A DNA stretch of 64,000 bases from Streptosporangiales bacterium (GTDB lineage: Bacteria > Actinomycetota > Actinomycetes > Streptosporangiales > WHST01). Below, one piece after another: positions 1 to 8,036 of this stretch. The position numbers and the translations under genes are program-made. Below the pieces are notes generated by a model. That model had not been told where the DNA came from. It saw nothing but the letters and a program-made list of their open reading frames with translations, and did not search any database. Location of the stretch: contig WHST01000011.1 of the NCBI GenBank assembly GCA_009379955.1, positions 1 through 64,000 on the forward strand. The letters run 5' to 3'. Each line of letters begins with the position of its first letter. Within the stretch, counting starts at the first letter, position 1.

Positions 1-4
1 ACCC

Positions 5-78
5 GCGAAGTGCCTTTCTCCAAGAGCAACAGGACCGTCGACAAGTCCCAGTTTCCCTTGCAGACAAGGCACTTTCGC
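5..78. repeat. Long-range inverted repeat at left edge
   Basis: GCGAAGTGCCTT (5-16) pairs with AAGGCACTTTCGC (66-78), with one bulged base. A smaller GGAC/GTCC pair lies inside the roughly 50-base loop. No open reading frame with gene character covers it. It may be the 3' end of a transcript from outside the window or a member of a dispersed repeat family. No second copy is present in this window, so its nature is open. Confidence 0.4.
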
Positions 79-121
79 ATCACCACACCCCGTGTCGCCC
101 CACCAGGTGTGAAAGACCGAG

Positions 122-136
122 GTTAACGTGATCAAC
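122..136. repeat. Partial copy of the palindromic 3' repeat
   Basis: GTTAACGTGATCAAC matches the right-hand 15 bases of the 24-bp palindrome seen complete at 25301, 26428 (one mismatch) and 48047. It lies 12 bases from the stop codon of the minus-strand esterase gene, the same place relative to a stop as the copies at 26428 and 48047. The left half and the companion stem-loop are missing, so this is a decayed or truncated copy. Confidence 0.5.
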
Positions 137-148
137 GGGAGCGCGAGC

Positions 149-1120
149 TCAGCCGAAGAGCCGGCCCAGGTACGCGAGCTTCGCGATGTCCTGAAACGCC
201 TCGCCGCCCTCGTGGTCGTTGTACCTGTACACCTCGATGTCCTTCTCCCCGCGGTAGGCGTTGTACGCGGCGAACACCGTCGACGGCGGGCAGGTCTCGT
301 CCATCAGACCCACCGAGAACAGCGACGGAGCCGTCGACCGGCCCGCGAAGTGGACGCCGTCGAAGTACCCGAGGGTGTCGAACACCCGGTCGACCTGGTC
401 GCGGTGCACCTTGAGATAGCGGCGGATCTCGGCGTACGGGTCGGCGTCGACGAGGTCAACCGCTCGCGGGAAGTCGCAGAGGAACGGCACGTCGGGCAGG
501 ACCGCCGACACGTCGCCCACGAGCGCGCCGACGGCGAGGGCGATGCCGCCGCCCTGGCTGCCGCCCGTCACGGCTACCCGTTCGCCGTCGACGGCGGGAT
601 GCGTGCGCACCGCCTCCACCGCGCGGACCGCGTCGGTGAACACCCGCCGGTAGTAGTAGGTGTCGCGGTCGAGGATCCCCTTGGTCATGAAGCCCGGATG
701 GTGCGGGTTCGCGCCGGCCGGCCCAGGGTCAGGCGTGTCGCCGGGAGCGTGACCACTGCCCTGCCCCCTGGTGTCCATGACGAGGTGCGCGTAGCCGGCC
801 TGTGCCCACAGCGTGTGCTGGTGCGCGAGACCGCGACCTCCCCCGTACCCGATGTACTGCACGACGGCGGGCAGCGGACTCCGGTGCCCGGCAGGCAGGT
901 GCAGCCAGCCGCGGATCTCGTGCCCGCCCCACCCGGCGAAGCGCACGTCGAACGTGTCGACGACCCGCAGACCCGTGTCGTACGGAGTCCACGATGCGGA
1001 CAGTGCGTGGACGCGAGCCTCGGCCAGCGTTCGCGACCAGAACTCCTCGAAGTCGCCCGGTTCCACTATCCGAGACCGGTAGGTTCGCAGCTCGGCAAGG
1101 TCCATATCGAAGATCGCCAT
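149..1120 (-). CDS. Acetylxylan esterase / cephalosporin-C deacetylase family hydrolase
   Basis: 323 residues, the full length of the AXE1 (carbohydrate esterase 7) family, whose members remove acetyl groups from xylo-oligosaccharides and cephalosporin C. The visible alpha/beta-hydrolase triad is Ser188 in GGSQGG, Asp274 in LMDET and His303 in NDHEGG. The family RGQG motif is at 118-121. There is no signal peptide, so it should act in the cytosol, as CE7 enzymes usually do. The ATG at 1120 follows a TACAGT box (1127-1132) by six bases, suggesting a leaderless mRNA. No xylan-use genes are adjacent, so the natural substrate is inferred from family only. Confidence 0.88.
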   Translation of the reverse strand: MAIFDMDLAELRTYRSRIVEPGDFEEFWSRTLAEARVHALSASWTPYDTGLRVVDTFDVRFAGWGGHEIRGWLHLPAGHRSPLPAVVQYIGYGGGRGLAHQHTLWAQAGYAHLVMDTRGQGSGHAPGDTPDPGPAGANPHHPGFMTKGILDRDTYYYRRVFTDAVRAVEAVRTHPAVDGERVAVTGGSQGGGIALAVGALVGDVSAVLPDVPFLCDFPRAVDLVDADPYAEIRRYLKVHRDQVDRVFDTLGYFDGVHFAGRSTAPSLFSVGLMDETCPPSTVFAAYNAYRGEKDIEVYRYNDHEGGEAFQDIAKLAYLGRLFG

Positions 1121-1218
1121 CGCCGCACTGTATCCGTCGGCCGTCGACCGATAAGGTGCTTCCCGGTGTGCCGGGAAGACTGGTCGGCGACGTCGTCCTC
1201 GACCCCGCGGGAGCCGCC

Positions 1219-2499
1219 ATGATCGCCACCGTCACCGTGGTCGTCTTCGTCGGCGTCTACATCCTCATCGCGACCGAGCGCATCCACCGCACCGCCGCCG
1301 CGCTCGGTGGCGCGGGCGTCATGCTCCTCATCCACGCCACGGACGCGGAGAAGGCGTTCTTCGACTCCCACACCGGCATCGAGTGGAACGTCATCTTCCT
1401 GCTGCTGGGGATGATGGTCATCGTCGGCGTGCTCAAGCACACCGGGCTCTTCGAGTTCCTCGCGATCTGGGCGGCCAAGCGCGCCCGCGGCCGGCCCTAC
1501 CGGCTGCTCGTCATGCTGTGCATCCTCACGGCGACGGCGTCGGCGCTGCTCGACAACGTGACCACGGTGCTGCTCGTCGCGCCGATGACGCTGGCGATCT
1601 GCCGGCGGCTGAACCTCTCGGCCCCGCCGTACCTCATCGCCCAGGCGATGGCGTCCAACATCGGCGGCACGGCCACGCTCGTCGGCGACCCGCCGAACAT
1701 CATCATCGCCAACCGCGCCGACCTCACGTTCAACGACTTCCTGGTGCACCTCGCGCCGCTCGTCGTCATCCTGATGGTGGCCTTCGTCCTGCTCTGCCGG
1801 CCGTTGTTCCGTTCGGCCTTCGTCTACGACGCGGACCGCGCCGCGGACCTCGAGGCGATGAGCGCCCGCAAGGCGATCACCGACCCCAAGCTGCTGTGGC
1901 GCTGCCTCGTCGTGCTCGGCGTGGTCATCGTGGCGTTCGTCCTCCACCCCGTCCTGCACTACGAACCGTCGGTCGTCGCCCTGCTCGGCGCCGGCCTCCT
2001 CGTCGCCGGCACGCGCGTCACGGTCACCGACGTCCTGCGCGAGGTCGAGTGGCCGACCCTGGGCTTCTTCGCCGGCCTGTTCGTCGTGGTGGGGGCGCTC
2101 GTCAACGTCGGCGTCATCGGCGGGGTCGCCGACCTCGCCACCGACGCCACCGGCGGCAACCTCGCGGTGACGACGATGGCCCTGCTCTGGGGCTCCGCCG
2201 GACTGTCCGCGATCATCGACAACATCCCGTACGTCGCGACGATGGCTCCCGTCGTCGCCGAGCTCGTCCCCACCATGAGCGGCGACGCGTCCGTGCTGTG
2301 GTGGGCACTCGCCCTCGGCGCCGACCTCGGCGGCAACGCGACCGCCATCGGGGCGTCCGCCAACGTCGTGGTCCTCGGCATCGCCGAGCGGAACGGCATG
2401 AAGATCACGTTCTGGCAGTTCACGAAGTACGGCCTCGTCGTCACCCCCGTGACGATCGCGCTGTGCGTGCCGTACCTCTGGCTGCGTTACCTGATGTGA
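1219..2499 (+). CDS. ArsB/NhaD-type (SLC13-like) inner-membrane carrier
   Basis: 426 residues from the ATG at 1219. An in-frame upstream extension exists, but it runs antisense through the esterase gene and has no membrane character. A GGGAG lies about six bases before this ATG. The protein starts directly with a membrane helix and has about eleven hydrophobic segments. Family motifs seen are LDNVTTVLL (first half), GDPPNIIIA, then DNIPYVATM and LGGNATAIGASANVV in the second half. These inverted-repeat DN and GNxT/GDPPN loops mark the ion-transporter superfamily that includes ArsB, NhaD and the human P protein. Substrate (arsenite, sodium/proton or dicarboxylate) cannot be told. No ars genes are nearby. 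Confidence 0.85.
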   Translation: MIATVTVVVFVGVYILIATERIHRTAAALGGAGVMLLIHATDAEKAFFDSHTGIEWNVIFLLLGMMVIVGVLKHTGLFEFLAIWAAKRARGRPYRLLVMLCILTATASALLDNVTTVLLVAPMTLAICRRLNLSAPPYLIAQAMASNIGGTATLVGDPPNIIIANRADLTFNDFLVHLAPLVVILMVAFVLLCRPLFRSAFVYDADRAADLEAMSARKAITDPKLLWRCLVVLGVVIVAFVLHPVLHYEPSVVALLGAGLLVAGTRVTVTDVLREVEWPTLGFFAGLFVVVGALVNVGVIGGVADLATDATGGNLAVTTMALLWGSAGLSAIIDNIPYVATMAPVVAELVPTMSGDASVLWWALALGADLGGNATAIGASANVVVLGIAERNGMKITFWQFTKYGLVVTPVTIALCVPYLWLRYLM

Positions 2500-2511
2500 C
2501 AACCTCGTCCC

Positions 2512-3507
2512 ATGGATGACCGGGGGCTGGTGCTCAGCCTCGTCGACAGGTACGCGTTCGCGGAGGTCGCGGCCGTCGTCACGCTGCTCGACGACCTCGA
2601 CGACGGCGCCAGGGAGCGCGCCGAGCGGCTGTGTGAGTTCGGGCTGCGGCTGCTCGAGCTCGACGCCGAGGACTTCGACCAGGCACCCGGGGTGCCCACG
2701 GACCTGGCCGAGCGGGCGCGGAGGTCCTGGATCCCCCAGCGGCCCGACGCGCCTGATCGGGGGGCGCTCGACTCGATGGTGCCCGCGTTCGGCCTCATGC
2801 TCGAGGTCATCGCGGTCCGGTGGCAGCACGGCGACATGTCGCGTGCGCTCGCCGTCGCGCACATCCTGAACGAGTACCTGCCGATGCTGGTCTGGGAGCC
2901 GGTACTCGGGCACGCGGCCGACCCGGCGCGACTGGGCCGCCACGTGCTCGGTCCCGGCAGCCGGTGGGGCACCGACGAGCGCGAGTGCGAGCACGGCGGC
3001 CTGGAGCGCAAGGCGGCGCGCATCGCCGTCCGGGTGGCGGAGCGTCCGGTCGCCGAGTGGCAGAGCTACCTCGACCGCCAGCACTCGCACATCGCCGACG
3101 CCCTGGCCGCCTGTGCCGGGTTCTGCTCCGTCGACTGCCACGTGCGGACGCGGCTGCCCGAGGCCGTCCGCCGCACCTTGCGCACCCGCATCCGCGTGGC
3201 CCGCCGGCTCGCCGGCAGCCCGCTCGTCGCCCTGCGCCACGCGGCGCCGGTGGGCCACGGCTTCGGCGTGCCGAACGAGGGCGAGGTGCTGACGGCGTGG
3301 GAACAGACCCGCGACCGGGTCGACGACCAGTCGCTGCCGGCCGACGAGAGCGCGGTCGCCCGCCGCATCCGCGCCGCCGACGGTTTCGCGCTCCCCGGCC
3401 TACCGACGTTCATCTCGGCCGTCGCCGGACGCGCGGTGCCCCAGGACACCCTCATCGCCGACGTCCGCGACCGCCTGGCCGCCACCCTCACCGCCCGCCA
3501 GGCGTGA
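2512..3507 (+). CDS. Hypothetical protein, probably cotranscribed with the carrier
   Basis: 331 residues starting 12 bases after the carrier stop, so probably the second gene of that operon. I do not recognise the family. It is soluble, helical and acidic, with no signal peptide or membrane helix. A Cys/His-bearing stretch (ERECEHGG near 165 and CAGFCSVDCH near 205) could bind a metal or form disulfides. The rest is Leu/Ala/Arg-rich helix. Codon use resembles its neighbours. It ends 14 bases from the convergent ideR stop. Existence as a gene is well supported by position and length; function unknown. Confidence 0.75.
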   Translation: MDDRGLVLSLVDRYAFAEVAAVVTLLDDLDDGARERAERLCEFGLRLLELDAEDFDQAPGVPTDLAERARRSWIPQRPDAPDRGALDSMVPAFGLMLEVIAVRWQHGDMSRALAVAHILNEYLPMLVWEPVLGHAADPARLGRHVLGPGSRWGTDERECEHGGLERKAARIAVRVAERPVAEWQSYLDRQHSHIADALAACAGFCSVDCHVRTRLPEAVRRTLRTRIRVARRLAGSPLVALRHAAPVGHGFGVPNEGEVLTAWEQTRDRVDDQSLPADESAVARRIRAADGFALPGLPTFISAVAGRAVPQDTLIADVRDRLAATLTARQA

Positions 3508-3521
3508 GCGGCGAGCGGGCC

Positions 3522-4214
3522 TCAGGACACGGAGACGAAGATCGCGTCGACCTTGTGGCGGTCGAGGATCAACGCGGCCGCGCCGACGCGCAGCTCGACG
3601 GTGTCGTCGGGCCGCGCGACCACGGTGGCCGTGGCGTCGGGTGCGACGCCGGCGTCGTAGAGCTCGCGCATGAACGGCACGTCGTCCTGGACGCGCTCGC
3701 TGATCCGCCTGACCACGACGTCGGTGCCGGTAGGCCCGGCCGCCTCGCCCGCCGTCTGTAGGTCGAGCTCGGGCATGGGCTCCACGGGCACGTCGAGCTC
3801 GACGAGACCGGGGATGGGGTTGCCGTGCGGGCACCGGCGCGGCTTGTGGCAGAGAGCGACGATGCGGCGCTCGACGTCGTCGGACATCACGTGCTCCCAG
3901 CGACAGGCCTCGACGTGGACCTGCTCCCAGTCGAGCCCGAGCACGTCGAGCAGCAGCACCTCCGCGAGCCGGTGCTTGCGCATCACCTGGGTCGCGTACT
4001 CGTGGCCCCGCGGGGAGAACTCCAGATGCCGGTCGCCCTCCACCTTGACGAGGCCGTCGCGCTCCATGCGCGCCACGGTCTGGCTGACGGTGGGACCGCT
4101 CTGGCTGAGCCGCTCCGCGATGCGGGCGCGCAGCGGAACGATGCCCTCCTCCTCGAGCTCGAAGATGGCTTTGAGGTACATCTCAGTCGTGTCGATCAGA
4201 CCGTGCGCTGTCAC
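3522..4214 (-). CDS. ideR: Iron-dependent transcriptional repressor of the DtxR family
   Basis: 230 residues from a GTG at 4214, the exact size of IdeR. A longer in-frame start at 4301 would add 29 unrelated residues. A TACCAT box (4222-4227) seven bases before the GTG supports a leaderless start. Domains: winged helix (about 1-75), dimerisation and metal domain (76-140), and an SH3-like C-terminal domain. Every DtxR metal ligand is present with a +2 offset: Met12, His81, Glu85, His100, Cys104, Glu107 and His108. When loaded with Fe(II) the family represses siderophore and iron-uptake genes. No clear 19-bp iron box is visible in the window, so its targets lie elsewhere. Confidence 0.94.
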   Translation of the reverse strand: MTAHGLIDTTEMYLKAIFELEEEGIVPLRARIAERLSQSGPTVSQTVARMERDGLVKVEGDRHLEFSPRGHEYATQVMRKHRLAEVLLLDVLGLDWEQVHVEACRWEHVMSDDVERRIVALCHKPRRCPHGNPIPGLVELDVPVEPMPELDLQTAGEAAGPTGTDVVVRRISERVQDDVPFMRELYDAGVAPDATATVVARPDDTVELRVGAAALILDRHKVDAIFVSVS

Positions 4215-4257
4215 AACCGAAATGGTACTCGGAGGGGCGGACGATCTCCCAAACGCG

Positions 4258-4304
4258 GCGATGGGCCGGCGACACTCACCGAGGTGAGGCCGCCGGCCCA
4301 TCGC
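4258..4304 (-). terminator. Strong hairpin between the anchor-family gene and ideR
   Basis: Perfect 14-bp arms GCGATGGGCCGGCG (4258-4271) and its complement (4291-4304) enclose a second perfect stem CTCACC/GGTGAG. It lies 29 bases beyond the stop of the upstream minus-strand gene and 43 bases before the ideR start. It therefore fits a terminator that insulates ideR, which has its own -10 box. There is no U-tract, as usual in actinomycetes. Confidence 0.65.
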
Positions 4305-4333
4305 CGAGATGGTGCTGGTGGTGCTGCTGATGA

Positions 4334-5248
4334 CTAGCCGGTCACCGCGTGCTCGGTCTGCACGGGCGTCGGCGTCGGCGCGCTGCCGTCGTCGTCGCCA
4401 CCGTCGTCGTCACCGTTGTCGTCATCGTCGTCGCCCGGGTCGTCCCCGCCGTCGTCGCCGTTGTCGCCGGAGGTCGCGCTGGCGAGCACGATGCTGGCGA
4501 GGGGGTCCGCGCTACGCGCGCTCGAGCCCGTGAGCCCTTCGAGCGCACCGGTCACCGAGGCGCTCAGGCCGTCCAGCTCGGACAGCTGGGTCAGACCGGC
4601 ACTGGCGTCGAGACCACCGGTCGCAGAGAGCTGGCCCAGCAGCTGGTCGAGCTGCGGCGCGGTGATACCGGGTGCCACCTTGACGTGCACGGCGTTGACC
4701 GTGAGGCTGCCGTCGTCGTTGGTGATCTGCTCGTTCAGCGTGATCTCGAGCAGACCGGCCACCCCGATGGTCGTGTTCGCCGCGGGGCTCGGCGCCAGAC
4801 CGGACAGGTCGTTGTTGCCGATCTTGAGGCCGACGATCTTGCTCGAGCCGACCGCGTTCTCGGACGTGGCCTCGATGAGCTCGGCCGTGATGCCGGCGTC
4901 GCCACCGAGGTTCAGGTTGCCGATCCGCGCCTCGGCGTGGTTCTTCTCGGCCAGCACCTCTAGCGCGCCGACGTCCATCGGCGCGTCGTCGCCGATGATC
5001 GGCAGCGCCACCGTGGGCTGCCAGTCACGTGCGGGAATCGAGGCCGTGCGCTCCTTGACGAGCTTGCCGTCGGTCGACTCGACGAACGGCGTCTTCTTGA
5101 TGACGTCGTTGCCGGAGAGCTGCACGTGCACCCCGTACGCACTGTCCGGGTTGGAACTGGCGGCCTGCGCCGGGTTCACTGCTGCGAAGAGCAGCGCGAC
5201 GCCGGCAGACGCGGCGAGCCCCGCTCCAGCGATCTTCTTCCATGCCAT
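4334..5248 (-). CDS. Secreted protein, probable choice-of-anchor P type, with Asp-rich tail
   Basis: 304 residues from the ATG at 5248, which has an AGGAGG ten bases upstream. A classic signal peptide (MAWKKIAGAGL, hydrophobic core, NPAQA-A) is cut near residue 30. The mature part is rich in short beta-prone segments (VHVQLSG, ARIGNLNL, AVHVKVAPG) and resembles the actinobacterial choice-of-anchor P proteins. The last 50 residues are almost all Gly, Asp and Asn (GDDGDD-type repeats), then Thr-Pro. That low-complexity acidic tail could bind cations or span the wall. No sortase motif or C-terminal helix is visible. It lies 44 bases downstream of the L,D-transpeptidase gene, perhaps in one envelope operon. 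Confidence 0.72.
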   Translation of the reverse strand: MAWKKIAGAGLAASAGVALLFAAVNPAQAASSNPDSAYGVHVQLSGNDVIKKTPFVESTDGKLVKERTASIPARDWQPTVALPIIGDDAPMDVGALEVLAEKNHAEARIGNLNLGGDAGITAELIEATSENAVGSSKIVGLKIGNNDLSGLAPSPAANTTIGVAGLLEITLNEQITNDDGSLTVNAVHVKVAPGITAPQLDQLLGQLSATGGLDASAGLTQLSELDGLSASVTGALEGLTGSSARSADPLASIVLASATSGDNGDDGGDDPGDDDDDNGDDDGGDDDGSAPTPTPVQTEHAVTG

Positions 5249-5292
5249 CAGGGTGTGGCCTCCTAAGGAGTTCTTCTCTCGGGGGGTCGGGC

Positions 5293-6096
5293 TCACTGGA
5301 TGAGGACCAATGAGCCGAGCGGCACCTGGCGGAGCTCGTCGAGCCCGTCCGCGGGGACGCGGATGCACCCATTACTCACGGCCTGCCCGAAGACACTGCT
5401 GTCGGTGGACCAACCGTGGAGGGCGACCGTGCCAGGGCCGCCACCGAACGTGTCGAGCGTGTCGGAGTGAGCTCCGAGCGGCAACACGAGCGGTGTGTAC
5501 TTGGCCTGCTTGGCGTCGATGATCGACGCCATCAGGTAGGTGCGCGTGCGGGGCGTAGGGGTCTTGGTCGCGCCGACCGCCACCTGCCAGCTCCCGACCA
5601 ACGCGTCGTCCTTGCGGAGGACGAGCCTCCTCTTGTCGACGTCGACCTTGACGACGTACGGCGTCTTGGCCTTGTCGAGCTGTGCCGAGGACCTGAGCCA
5701 GCCGGCGGCGCCGTTGGGCCGCGCCGGCAGGAGGACCTTGAGCCACCCGGACTTCCGGTCGATCACCGGGACCCAGGTGGGGTTGCCGAGCTCCTTGACC
5801 GGGAGCCTGGCGATCGCGGTGCCGCCCGGCTCGTCGTACACCGGCTGCTTGCTCTTCGGGTGGACGACCGTGCCGTCGGTCTTCTTCGTCGAGGCGTCGC
5901 GTGGTGCGCCCTCGACCGTCGTGAACGTCGACGCGTCGACGACCTTCACCCGCTTCTCGACGGCGGCCTTGGACGACGTGGTGGAGGGCTTCGGCGTCGC
6001 CTCGCCGGAGCCGCAGCCGACGACCGCGCCGAGCACCATCGCGCAGGCGGCCGCCAGCGCCAGTTGCCGGCGCGCGCCGGACCATGCGTGACTCAT
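5293..6096 (-). CDS. Lipoprotein L,D-transpeptidase (YkuD domain)
   Basis: 267 residues from the ATG at 6096. Signal peptide with lipobox VVGC, lipid cysteine at 28. Residues 30-140 are a Ser/Thr/Lys-rich linker and a small SH3-like stretch. The C-terminal YkuD domain holds His227 (LHGW) and the nucleophile Cys244 in SNGCIR. Such enzymes make 3-3 crosslinks in peptidoglycan or attach proteins to it, outside the membrane. A perfect 7-bp inverted repeat lies just upstream (6108-6125). The secreted acidic-tailed protein follows in the same direction, so an envelope role for the pair is likely. Confidence 0.88.
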   Translation of the reverse strand: MSHAWSGARRQLALAAACAMVLGAVVGCGSGEATPKPSTTSSKAAVEKRVKVVDASTFTTVEGAPRDASTKKTDGTVVHPKSKQPVYDEPGGTAIARLPVKELGNPTWVPVIDRKSGWLKVLLPARPNGAAGWLRSSAQLDKAKTPYVVKVDVDKRRLVLRKDDALVGSWQVAVGATKTPTPRTRTYLMASIIDAKQAKYTPLVLPLGAHSDTLDTFGGGPGTVALHGWSTDSSVFGQAVSNGCIRVPADGLDELRQVPLGSLVLIQ

Positions 6097-6414
6097 GCAC
6101 CGGACAACGAACGCGGTTGCGTTCGGTGACGGTGCGGTTACGCGGGACTTCACTCGAGCTCCTGGGGCTGGAGCGTGGTCACGTCCCGTGAGGGCGTGAC
6201 AACGCGGGGCGGTGGTGCTGGGGGAGAATGTAGCTGGTAGCTCTCGGAGAGTCACGGAGGGGGGGTATGACATATCGGACATCTTTGAAGTCTCCAGGTC
6301 AGCGGCCCGATTTCGTCACCGATCGCCGCGGGTCGGCGCGCGCTTCCGCCGCTCGTGGTCACCCGGTCTCTCCTCGTGTCCCGGCGCATCTCCCGGTTGG
6401 GTACGGTCGTCGTC
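6097..6414. other. Divergent intergenic region, 318 bp
   Basis: Separates the L,D-transpeptidase and thioesterase genes. It contains CGAACGC-GGTT-GCGTTCG (6108-6125), a perfect inverted repeat close to the transpeptidase start that could be an operator or 5'UTR hairpin. It also holds a GTCACG/CGTGAC hairpin (about 6178-6200) and a TACGGT box at 6402-6407 seven bases before the thioesterase ATG. I see no credible small gene. Confidence 0.55.
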
Positions 6415-7224
6415 ATGCCTGGAACGCAGCCGGCGGGAACGTCGGACCCTCCGAGTACCAGCGGCGCGTCGCTGGTCGTCCCCGCCCGATTCTGCGGCCC
6501 GCCGCACTCGGCGAACGGCGGTTACGTCGCCAGCCGCGTCGCGTCGTACGTCGGTCTCACCTCCGTCGACGAGACCGCACCGCACGGCAGGGAGCCGCAG
6601 GCCGTGACGACGGTGCTCCGCGCGCCGATCCCGCTCGACACCCCCGCGCTCGTCACCTCCGACGGCGACACCGTGACCGTCCGCCTCGACCACCGCGTGC
6701 TCGCGGAGGCGGCACCAGGCCGGCTCGACACCGACCCGCCCGAGCCGGTGGGCTACGCCGACGCCGCCGCGGCGGGCGAGCGTTACCCCGGGTACGCGCG
6801 GCATCCGATGCCCACCTGCTTCGGCTGCGGCGTCGACCGCCGGCCGGGCGACGGCATCCGCCTCGCCGTCGGTTCGGTGGGCGACGGGCGTGTCGCCGGC
6901 ACCTGGCAGCCGGACGAGTCGATGTTCGCGCTCGGCGACGACGGCGGGCCGGTGCCCGCCGAGTTCGCCTGGACCGTGCTCGACTGCGCCGCGGCGTGGG
7001 CCTGGGACTTCGCCGCCGAGCCCGCGCTGCTCGGCACGATGACCGGCATCGTCGACGAGGCACCGTACGTGGGTGAGCGGTGCGTGGTCGTCGCCACGGT
7101 GCTCGGTCGCGAGGGCCGCAAGATCCACACCGCGTCCGCGCTCTACGACGCCGACGGCCGCGTCCTCGGCCGGGCGCAGTCGGTCTGGATCACGGTCGAC
7201 CCCGCCCGCATCGGCACGCCGTAG
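6415..7224 (+). CDS. Hotdog-fold thioesterase-family protein
   Basis: 269 residues from the ATG at 6415, placed seven bases after a TACGGT box, so probably leaderless. The longer in-frame form from 6355 adds unrelated residues. The N-terminal part contains FCGPPHSANGGYVA and the middle a PTCFGCGVDR motif. Both are seen in actinobacterial proteins annotated as thioesterase-like, with two hotdog halves. Predicted cytosolic; would hydrolyse an acyl-CoA or bind acyl chains. The CxxC could bind zinc. The substrate is unknown. The gene converges on pdxH with six bases between the stops. Confidence 0.7.
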   Translation: MPGTQPAGTSDPPSTSGASLVVPARFCGPPHSANGGYVASRVASYVGLTSVDETAPHGREPQAVTTVLRAPIPLDTPALVTSDGDTVTVRLDHRVLAEAAPGRLDTDPPEPVGYADAAAAGERYPGYARHPMPTCFGCGVDRRPGDGIRLAVGSVGDGRVAGTWQPDESMFALGDDGGPVPAEFAWTVLDCAAAWAWDFAAEPALLGTMTGIVDEAPYVGERCVVVATVLGREGRKIHTASALYDADGRVLGRAQSVWITVDPARIGTP

Positions 7225-7230
7225 GAGGCG

Positions 7231-7890
7231 TCAGGGGGCAAGGCGTTCGACGCGCCAACCGGACGACTCGCGCACGTACCGGAGCCGGTCGTGCATGCGG
7301 TCGCCGCGCCCCTGCCAGAACTCCACCGCGGACGGGACGATCAGGTAGCCGCCCCAGAACTCCGGCAGCGGGACGGCGGTGTCACCTGGCCAGCTCCCCT
7401 GCAACTCGGCGTACCGCTCCTCCAGCACCTCGCGTGACACGACGACGGCGGACTGCTCCTCGCTCGCCCACGCGCCCAGCTGCGACCCCTTCGGCCGCAG
7501 CGCGAAATACGCGATGCTCTCCTCCCGGCTCACCCGCTCGGCGTCGCCGTACACGAGCACCTGGCGCTCCAGTGCGTACCAGGGGAAGGTGGCGGCGATC
7601 CGCGGGTTGGCCTCGATCTCGCGGGCCTTGCGCGAGCGGTAGTTGGTGTAGAAGACGAAGCCGCGCTCGTCGTACCCCTTGAGCAGGACGCTGCGCGAGC
7701 TCGGCCTGCCCTCGGCGTCGGCGGTCGCGACCACCATGGCGTTGGGCTCGACGACGACCTCGCGCGCGGCCGACGCCTCGCCGAACCAGCGGTCGAACTG
7801 GGTCATGGGGTCGGCGGCGAGGTCGGACTCGGACAGGCCGGCGAGAGCGTACGCACGACGCAGGGCGGCGGGGTCGGTGGAGGCGTTCAC
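7231..7890 (-). CDS. pdxH: Pyridoxamine 5'-phosphate oxidase
   Basis: 219 residues, standard length. Oxidises pyridoxamine/pyridoxine 5'-phosphate to PLP using FMN and oxygen. Family motifs visible: [19 protein letters not shown] for FMN and substrate contacts, [11 protein letters not shown], and the C-terminal PLP-site signature [18 protein letters not shown] followed by RMHDRLRY. Divergent from citA with 146 bases between starts. This pdxH-citA-serC neighbourhood recurs in actinomycetes. SerC needs PLP, so the proximity makes metabolic sense. Confidence 0.95.
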   Translation of the reverse strand: MNASTDPAALRRAYALAGLSESDLAADPMTQFDRWFGEASAAREVVVEPNAMVVATADAEGRPSSRSVLLKGYDERGFVFYTNYRSRKAREIEANPRIAATFPWYALERQVLVYGDAERVSREESIAYFALRPKGSQLGAWASEEQSAVVVSREVLEERYAELQGSWPGDTAVPLPEFWGGYLIVPSAVEFWQGRGDRMHDRLRYVRESSGWRVERLAP

Positions 7891-8036
7891 CCCCCGATCG
7901 TGCCACCCGCGCGGATGTGACGTGTCGGACAGCTCCCCCGACTGGCAGGTGACCCACCGGTAGGGGTTGAATGACAGCTCCGCACCAGCACAGCCGTACG
8001 GCCGCTATCCGCGGCCAGGCAGGACGGGAGCACCTG

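Noticed and set aside
1066-3258. Long minus-strand reading frame antisense to the carrier and the 331-residue protein
   Set aside because: His, Asp, Arg and Gln-rich translation without motifs, the usual shadow of a high-GC gene on the opposite strand. The plus-strand genes have real motifs.
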